Source of the DNA: Clostridia bacterium
GTDB taxonomy: Bacteria; Bacillota; Clostridia; Oscillospirales; CAG-272
DNA: 64,000 bases
Direction of reading: 5' to 3'
Assembly (NCBI GenBank): GCA_017416185.1
Contig: JAFQDF010000005.1
Span: 1 to 64,000 of the forward strand
The translations under genes were made by a program, and so were the position numbers. The notes beneath the pieces were generated by a model. It searched no databases. It had not been told where the DNA came from and saw only the letters and a list, made by a program, of their open reading frames with translations. Positions 59,260 to 64,000 of this stretch are shown in pieces. The first letter of the stretch is position 1. Every line of letters begins with the position of its first letter.

Positions 59260-59285
59260 AGAGCCGTCGCATCAGCGACGGCTCT
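59260..59285. terminator. Hairpin between convergent ACT and RtcB genes
   Basis: AGAGCCGTCGC pairs perfectly with GCGACGGCTCT around ATCA. The stem is strong, but T runs are poor on both strands (TTATTAT on the minus), so terminator activity is probable, not certain. Confidence 0.55.
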
Positions 59286-59289
59286 ACGA

Positions 59290-60474
59290 TCAACAAGATT
59301 TATAATTATATACGGGTTTAAGGATATCGGTTATTTCAACGGTATCTTTTATTTTTTCTATAATGGTTGCAGGGGCTTTATATGCCATAGGACATTCATC
59401 AATAGAACCCTCGTTTGCGGTCGTTGTATAGATACCTTGCATTTCTCGTTGAAAATCCTCCACAGTATATGCATATTTAGCATCTGTACGGCTGCATATA
59501 CGACCTGCACCGTGTGGTGCGGAAAAATTCCAATCAGGATTTCCCTTACCTACACCCAGTATCACACCGTCACGCATATTCAGAGGGATGATGACCCGCT
59601 CTCCCTGTCTTGCGGATATGGCACCCTTACGAAGAATCATATTATCGGTATCGATATAATTATGAACGCATGAAAAGCTGTCGATCACCTTAAAGCCCAT
59701 ACGATCACAGATGGTATCAGCTATGATCTTTCTGTTCAATTCAGCAAAGCAGGAGACTATATCAATATCATGGATATACTTTTCAAGCAGTTCTCCTTCA
59801 AGCAAAGCCGTATCAGCCTTGACGTGAAGCTTAGACCTGTCCTCTCTGCGTGCGGATTTGGTATAATATTCATCCTCACCGCGTCTTGAATAGTGCGAGC
59901 TTCGTACGGTTCTTCGTGCTTTTTTGCACTGATAACGGTATGCTTTATCCCGATAGTAAAGTGCAACGTCGCTGCCAAGCTGCCGCGAGCCTGAATGTAT
60001 AAGAAGCATATAACTGCCTTTCTCACTTTTGTCAAGCTCAATAAAATGATTGCCTCCTCCGAGAGTGCCTAAACTTACGTATGCTCGTTCCAAATCAATA
60101 GCTGTACCGCAGTAAAGGTTATCAAGTTCTATATCATCAGTTCTCGGTATTTTATGAACCTTGGAGCCGCAAGGTATATTATCGTGTACTATACCGTCAA
60201 GCTTTTGATAGTCTATTTCACACGGTTCAATAAACACACCCAGCATACCGCATCCGATGTCAACACCCATAATGCAAGGACTGAGACGTTTGCCGACGGT
60301 CATAGTCGTACCTACAACAGTTCCTCTTCCTGTATGAACATCGGGCATTATTCTTATCTTGGAATCAGCGTATGCATCTTCTCGAAGCAAACCCGAAAGC
60401 TGTGTTTTTGTCTCTTTGTCAATTTTGTCCGCATAAACTATTGCGGAATTTCGTTTTCCTCGTATTTCGATCAT
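59290..60474 (-). CDS. rtcB: RtcB-family RNA ligase
   Basis: 394 residues, the shorter RtcB form. Motifs in order: RIMPDVHTGRG, GVDIGCGM with the metal-binding Asp and Cys, GGGNHFIE, LLIHSGSRQLG, and FSAPHGAGRICSRTDA carrying the guanylated histidine. RtcB joins a 3'-phosphate or 2',3'-cyclic phosphate RNA end to a 5'-hydroxyl end using GTP and Mn, in RNA repair. AAGGAG lies 6 bases before the ATG. A short upstream ORF overlaps its start out of frame. No archease gene is next to it. Confidence 0.93.
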   Translation of the reverse strand: MIEIRGKRNSAIVYADKIDKETKTQLSGLLREDAYADSKIRIMPDVHTGRGTVVGTTMTVGKRLSPCIMGVDIGCGMLGVFIEPCEIDYQKLDGIVHDNIPCGSKVHKIPRTDDIELDNLYCGTAIDLERAYVSLGTLGGGNHFIELDKSEKGSYMLLIHSGSRQLGSDVALYYRDKAYRYQCKKARRTVRSSHYSRRGEDEYYTKSARREDRSKLHVKADTALLEGELLEKYIHDIDIVSCFAELNRKIIADTICDRMGFKVIDSFSCVHNYIDTDNMILRKGAISARQGERVIIPLNMRDGVILGVGKGNPDWNFSAPHGAGRICSRTDAKYAYTVEDFQREMQGIYTTTANEGSIDECPMAYKAPATIIEKIKDTVEITDILKPVYNYKSC

Positions 60475-60532
60475 TATATCTCCTTATTCTATTGTTGGTT
60501 ATTGGGTTGATAAAAATATTGTTAGCAGACAT
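60419..60532 (-). CDS. Possible 37-residue upstream ORF overlapping rtcB
   Basis: The ATG at 60532 has a strong AAGGAG site 9 bases upstream. The frame reads MSANNIFINPITNNRI and runs 56 bases into rtcB out of frame, ending TGA at 60419. A TTGACA with a loose -10 lies about 60-80 bases upstream. It may be a translated leader or simply a leftover ribosome site. Confidence 0.3.
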   Translation of the reverse strand: MSANNIFINPITNNRIRRYNDRNTRKTKFRNSLCGQN

Positions 60533-60656
60533 AATGATCATCTCCTTAATAATAAGCTATATTATATACTATCATTAACTGCCGCTGTTGTCAAGAAACC
60601 TCGTTTGTATCGAAGATAATTTATGAATAAAAATTCAATTAACTTTCAAAAAACTA

Positions 60657-60685
60657 TTGACAACACCCTATTATAGTGCTAAAAT
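60657..60685 (+). promoter_or_regulatory. Promoter of the aromatic amino acid operon
   Basis: TTGACA (60657-60662), a 17-base spacer and TAAAAT (60680-60685), placing the transcript start about 20 bases before the leader peptide ATG. Confidence 0.82.
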
Positions 60686-60713
60686 ATAATAAATTCTTTA
60701 ACGGAGTAAACCA

Positions 60714-60782
60714 ATGAAGCGCAATTTCAACTTTAGCAACTACTATTATTACTTTACTGAGTTTTTTGGTAAGGTCATTTAG
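60714..60782 (+). CDS. Phe/Tyr-rich leader peptide of the aro operon
   Basis: 22 residues: it begins MKRNFNFSNYYYYF and then TEFFGKVI. Nine of 22 residues are Phe (5) or Tyr (4), including four Tyr in a row and a Phe pair. ACGGAG lies 8 bases before the ATG. It sits between the promoter and a strong intrinsic terminator upstream of the DAHP synthase gene, the arrangement of ribosome-mediated attenuation. Stalling at Tyr/Phe codons when the charged tRNAs are scarce would favour an antiterminator. Confidence 0.88.
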   Translation: MKRNFNFSNYYYYFTEFFGKVI

Positions 60783-60823
60783 TGTTGCCGTGATTTATTG
60801 GTCTTAGTATAATAAGATTATTT

Positions 60824-60860
60824 AACCCCGGTAACTACAGGTTATCGGGGTTTATTTTTT
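60824..60860 (+). terminator. Attenuator terminator upstream of aroF
   Basis: AACCCCGGTAAC pairs with GTTATCGGGGTT (one wobble) around TACAG and is followed by TTTATTTTTT. It lies 41 bases after the leader peptide stop and 25 bases before the DAHP synthase start. Confidence 0.87.
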
Positions 60861-60884
60861 AAAGCAATTCAAAGGAGATATATT

Positions 60885-61892
60885 ATGATCATCGTTTTAA
60901 AGGAACAGCCTGAGGCACAGCAGCTACAGAATCTTGAAGAATGGCTTATAGGCTTAGGACTTGAAATACATCATTCAGAGGGTGTACATTCCACCGTTTT
61001 GGGACTTGTGGGTGATACCAGCCGTGTTGACACCGATCTTATTGAAGCTCTTGATATCGTAGCGAGTGTAAAACGCATTCAGGAGCCATATAAGAACGCC
61101 AACCGCAAATTCCATCCGATGAACAGTGTGATAAACGTAGGCGATACCTCTATAGGCGGTGACGTATTTGCGAAAATTGCCGGCCCCTGCTCTGTTGAGA
61201 GTGAGGAGCAGATAATTTCAATAGCTAAGGAGGTTAAGGCAGCAGGTGCTACGATGCTTCGCGGCGGTGCATTCAAGCCCAGAACCTCACCTTACGCCTT
61301 TCAGGGTATGGGTGGAGACGGTATTGAGCTTCTGCTTAAAGCTAAGAAGGAAACGGGGCTTCCGATCGTTACCGAGGTAATGGATCTCAGTCAGCTTGAA
61401 CTCTTTGCCGACGTTGACGTTATACAGGTAGGTGCCCGAAATATGCAGAACTTCCAGCTCTTAAAGGAGCTTGGACATTCAAACAAGCCCATCCTTTTAA
61501 AGAGAGGTCTTGCTGCTACCATAAGCGAGCTTCTGATGTCTGCAGAATATATTATGGCAGGCGGTAACGAAAACGTCATACTCTGCGAAAGGGGTATACG
61601 TACCTTTGAGACCGCTACCCGTAACACCCTTGATATATCAGCGGTTCCCGTACTGAAAGAACTGTCTCACCTGCCCGTAGTCATTGACCCAAGCCATTCG
61701 GCAGGAATAGCAAGATACGTTCATACACTGACAATGTCAGCCGTTGCGGCAGGGGTTGATGGCATTATGATAGAGGTACATAACGATCCCGCAAAGGCTC
61801 TGTGCGACGGTCCCCAGTCAATAAAGCCTGATGCTTTTGCCAAGATATCAAAGGATATAGATACACTTCTTGAAACAGTAAGAGGATTTTAA
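60885..61892 (+). CDS. aroF: 3-deoxy-7-phosphoheptulonate (DAHP) synthase, type I-beta
   Basis: 335 residues. The N-terminal ferredoxin-like regulatory domain (MIIVLKEQPEAQQLQNLEEW, about 1-70) is the AroF type with feedback control. The KDO8P/DAHP barrel then has AGPCSVES, MLRGGAFKPRTSPYAFQG, VGARNMQNFQLL, KRGLAATISE and VIDPSHSAG. It condenses PEP with erythrose-4-phosphate, the first step to aromatic amino acids. AAAGGAG lies 8 bases before the ATG. First structural gene behind the Phe/Tyr attenuator, followed 3 bases later by tyrA. Confidence 0.95.
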   Translation: MIIVLKEQPEAQQLQNLEEWLIGLGLEIHHSEGVHSTVLGLVGDTSRVDTDLIEALDIVASVKRIQEPYKNANRKFHPMNSVINVGDTSIGGDVFAKIAGPCSVESEEQIISIAKEVKAAGATMLRGGAFKPRTSPYAFQGMGGDGIELLLKAKKETGLPIVTEVMDLSQLELFADVDVIQVGARNMQNFQLLKELGHSNKPILLKRGLAATISELLMSAEYIMAGGNENVILCERGIRTFETATRNTLDISAVPVLKELSHLPVVIDPSHSAGIARYVHTLTMSAVAAGVDGIMIEVHNDPAKALCDGPQSIKPDAFAKISKDIDTLLETVRGF

Positions 61893-61894
61893 CA

Positions 61895-62731
61895 ATGAAA
61901 AAGACAGTAGGAATTATCGGTCTGGGTCTTATAGGCGGTTCGCTTGCCAAGGCATTTAAAAAGCATACAGACCATACTATATTAGGATTTAACCGTTCAG
62001 TTGCAACCTGTGAAAAGGCTCTGGAGGATGAATCTATTGATGAAATAATGACAGTAGAGGATCTTGGCAGATGTGATATGGTCATAGTTGCCCTCTATCC
62101 CGAGGCGACCATAAATTTTGTTAAGGACAATATCGAGCGTTTCAAAAAGAGTGCGGTTATAATGGACTGCTCGGGTACAAAGCGTATGGTATGTACAGAG
62201 TTATCCCCTCTCTGCCGAGAAAAGGGTCTCTACTTTATAGGCGGTCATCCAATGGCAGGTATAGAGCGCTCGGGCTATAAATATTCCTATGCGGAGATGT
62301 ATGAGGGTGCAACGATGATCCTCTGCCGAGATGAACATACCAATCTTATAGCCCTGAAGGCTGCGGAGCTTCTTTTCCTTGAAATAGGCTTTGGCAGAGT
62401 AACTGTCACCGATGCAAACACTCACGACAGCAATATTGCATTTACCTCACAGCTTGCACACGTGGTTTCAAATGCATTCATCAAAAGCCCCACAGCAAAG
62501 CGGCAGGACGGCTTTTCGGCAGGCAGTTATAAGGATCTTACCCGTGTTGCAAGACTTAACGAGGATATGTGGACTGAGCTTTTCTTTGAAAACAAAGAGC
62601 CTTTGTCCTACGAAATAGAGACTATAATAAACAGCTTGCAGCAATACCTTGACGCCCTAAATGAAAATGATACCGAGAAGATGAGAACACTTCTGCGTGA
62701 AGGCAGAGTGGCTAAAGAAAGTATAGGATAG
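61895..62731 (+). CDS. tyrA: Prephenate dehydrogenase
   Basis: 278 residues. Rossmann start VGIIGLGLIGGSLAKAFK, then MDCSGTKR, FIGGHPMAGIERSGYKYS (with the conserved GGHPMAG) and a C-terminal helical part, FTSQLAHVVSNAF. It oxidises prephenate to 4-hydroxyphenylpyruvate with NAD(P), toward tyrosine. No C-terminal ACT domain is present, so tyrosine feedback may act only through the operon attenuator or AroF. It is spaced 3 bases from aroF and 1 base from aroB. Confidence 0.93.
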   Translation: MKKTVGIIGLGLIGGSLAKAFKKHTDHTILGFNRSVATCEKALEDESIDEIMTVEDLGRCDMVIVALYPEATINFVKDNIERFKKSAVIMDCSGTKRMVCTELSPLCREKGLYFIGGHPMAGIERSGYKYSYAEMYEGATMILCRDEHTNLIALKAAELLFLEIGFGRVTVTDANTHDSNIAFTSQLAHVVSNAFIKSPTAKRQDGFSAGSYKDLTRVARLNEDMWTELFFENKEPLSYEIETIINSLQQYLDALNENDTEKMRTLLREGRVAKESIG

Positions 62732-62732
62732 T

Positions 62733-63767
62733 ATGAATACAATTAACGTAAAGACGTCAAAACCGTACGAGGTAAGGGTCGGAAAAGGGCTTTTAAAAAA
62801 TATTGCCCGGGAAATATCTGATATCAAGAAGCCCGGAAAATGTATACTAATATCGGATGATACCGTTTTCTCCCTTTACGGCGAGGCTGTCAAAACAGCT
62901 CTGGGCGAAGCAGGCTATACCGTATACGAAACTGTATTCCCTCACGGAGAGGAATCGAAGAATATGGAAACAGTTCTTTCTCTCCTGACGGCTTGTTTTG
63001 AAGCCGGTCTTACCCGCTCCGACTTTGCTATAGCTCTGGGCGGCGGAATCGTTGGAGACGTATGCGGATTTGTTTCCTCGATATACCTCCGCGGTATAGA
63101 TTTTATTCAGATCCCCACCACTCTTCTTGCGGCCATAGATTCATCGGTCGGAGGTAAAACAGGCGTAAACACAGACTACGGAAAGAATCTTATCGGTGCT
63201 TTCCATCAGCCTGTAAGAGTCATCTGCGACACCGATACCTTTTCAACTCTTCCCTATGAAATATATACCGCAGGTATATGCGAAGCGCTGAAATACGGCG
63301 TTATCCGCGACAAAGACCTCTTTTATGCCATAGGTAACGCAGATATAGAGGATATCGTATTCCGCTGTGTCGGTATAAAGGCGGATATCGTTGAAAATGA
63401 CGAATTTGATCACGGTGAAAGACAGCTTCTCAATTTCGGTCATACTTTCGGTCATTCTATAGAGGCTCTTTCTGACTTTAAGATATCCCACGGACACGCG
63501 GTAGGCTTGGGAATGATTGTAATAACCCGTGCCTGCGAAAAAGCAGGTCTATGTGAATCAGGCGTTTGTGCAGAAATAGAAAAAGCGTTAAACGCTTTTG
63601 AAATAGATACAAATATCACCTACAGCGCAAAGGAACTGGAAAGCTACGCTATGTCGGATAAGAAGCGTAAGGGTAACAAAATAACCCTCGTTATCCCCGA
63701 AAAGTTGGGAAAATGTGTATTACATACAATATCTACAGATGATTTAGAGGAATTTATCGGTTTATGA
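62733..63767 (+). CDS. aroB: 3-dehydroquinate synthase
   Basis: 344 residues, the normal length. Motifs: HGEESKNMET, LGGGIVGDVCGFVSSIYLRGIDFIQIPTTLLAAIDSSVGGKTGVN and later GHTFGHSIEALS, whose glutamate and histidines bind zinc. It converts DAHP to 3-dehydroquinate with a tightly bound NAD, step two of the shikimate pathway. The stop overlaps the aroA start as ATGA, indicating coupled translation. Confidence 0.96.
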   Translation: MNTINVKTSKPYEVRVGKGLLKNIAREISDIKKPGKCILISDDTVFSLYGEAVKTALGEAGYTVYETVFPHGEESKNMETVLSLLTACFEAGLTRSDFAIALGGGIVGDVCGFVSSIYLRGIDFIQIPTTLLAAIDSSVGGKTGVNTDYGKNLIGAFHQPVRVICDTDTFSTLPYEIYTAGICEALKYGVIRDKDLFYAIGNADIEDIVFRCVGIKADIVENDEFDHGERQLLNFGHTFGHSIEALSDFKISHGHAVGLGMIVITRACEKAGLCESGVCAEIEKALNAFEIDTNITYSAKELESYAMSDKKRKGNKITLVIPEKLGKCVLHTISTDDLEEFIGL

Positions 63768-64000
63768 TAGCTACGATCACCCCTGCCAAATTACACGGCA
63801 GTATAGAAGCAATCGCTTCAAAATCCTATGCTCACAGGATAATAATCGCCTCTGCCCTTGCAGACAAGCCTACCGAAATATATATCAACGGTATATCAAA
63901 CGACGTTATTGATACCGTGAACGCAGTAAATTGTCTTGGAGCAAACGCGCAGATCAACGGAAATATAATATCCGTCGAACCTATCGTAAAAAAAAGCGAC
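63764..64000 (+). CDS. aroA: EPSP synthase, N-terminal part (cut by window end)
   Basis: The first 79 residues are present. They read MIATITPAKLHGSIEAIASK with SKSYAHR, the usual shikimate-phosphate-binding start of EPSP synthase, followed by NGISNDVIDTVNAVNCLGA. It transfers enolpyruvate from PEP to shikimate-3-phosphate. Its ATG overlaps the aroB stop. The gene continues beyond 64000, so its length and C-terminus are unknown. Confidence 0.9.
   Translation, partial: MIATITPAKLHGSIEAIASKSYAHRIIIASALADKPTEIYINGISNDVIDTVNAVNCLGANAQINGNIISVEPIVKKSD

Overview
The window looks like chromosomal DNA of a gut-type Clostridia, most likely an Oscillospirales (Ruminococcaceae-like) bacterium. Supporting signs are a SCIFF peptide with its radical-SAM maturase, SipW/TasA-type secretion genes, near-consensus SigA promoters with 17-base spacers, two perfect Spo0A-box matches, an aroF-tyrA-aroB-aroA operon behind a Phe/Tyr leader peptide, and a mid-40s GC appearance by eye. 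The genus is inference; no rRNA or tRNA gene was seen.

Region 1 (1-12172): short palindromic repeats and a terminator, then a four-gene minus-strand operon with its own perfect promoter. It encodes a secreted, membrane-anchored vWA protein, a large tubulin-like GTPase, a two-TM protein and a 1373-residue membrane protein ending in a zinc ribbon and an HELTH metallopeptidase site. It looks like a membrane-linked cytoskeletal or surface machine of unknown function.

Region 2 (12265-20535): plus-strand surface-polymer operon with two tandem Wzy-like polymerases, a GT2, a Wzx-like flippase, a TagF/TagB-like polyol-phosphate transferase, an unusual SDR-TagD fusion that probably makes a CDP-polyol, and a nitroreductase.

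Region 3 (20538-26155): an MmeI-like restriction-modification fusion whose specificity half is AT-rich, a very AT-rich membrane protein beside it, and two small membrane proteins (zinc ribbon, PH-like).

Region 4 (26158-37757): SCIFF peptide, maturase and a PLP decarboxylase; an aldo/keto reductase-ferredoxin and a ketopantoate reductase; a run of five small unknown (possibly immunity) genes; a DUF5714-ArsC fusion; a UvrD-type helicase whose transcript may be leaderless; and purC.

Region 5 (37768-55874): the most interesting part, an 18-kb array of eleven minus-strand genes. It holds a giant secreted InlB-repeat protein, a catalytically degenerate EAL protein, a membrane pilin-like protein, a TasA-like major subunit behind a structured RNA leader, two SipW-type signal peptidases, a membrane-anchored McrB-like AAA+ ATPase, a DUF2357 (McrC-like) protein with a very long Lys/Glu/Ala helix, a GLUG-repeat surface protein and two more SipW-type substrates. 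It looks like a dedicated secretion and assembly system for a surface fibre or matrix, with an intracellular ATPase/coiled-coil module not normally seen with TasA.

Region 6 (55940-64000): a PurF homologue lacking the nucleophilic cysteine, sfsA, a DUF6514-like gene beside two Spo0A boxes, an ACT-domain gene with a structured leader, an RtcB-type RNA ligase, and the attenuator-controlled aromatic operon, cut by the window end inside aroA.
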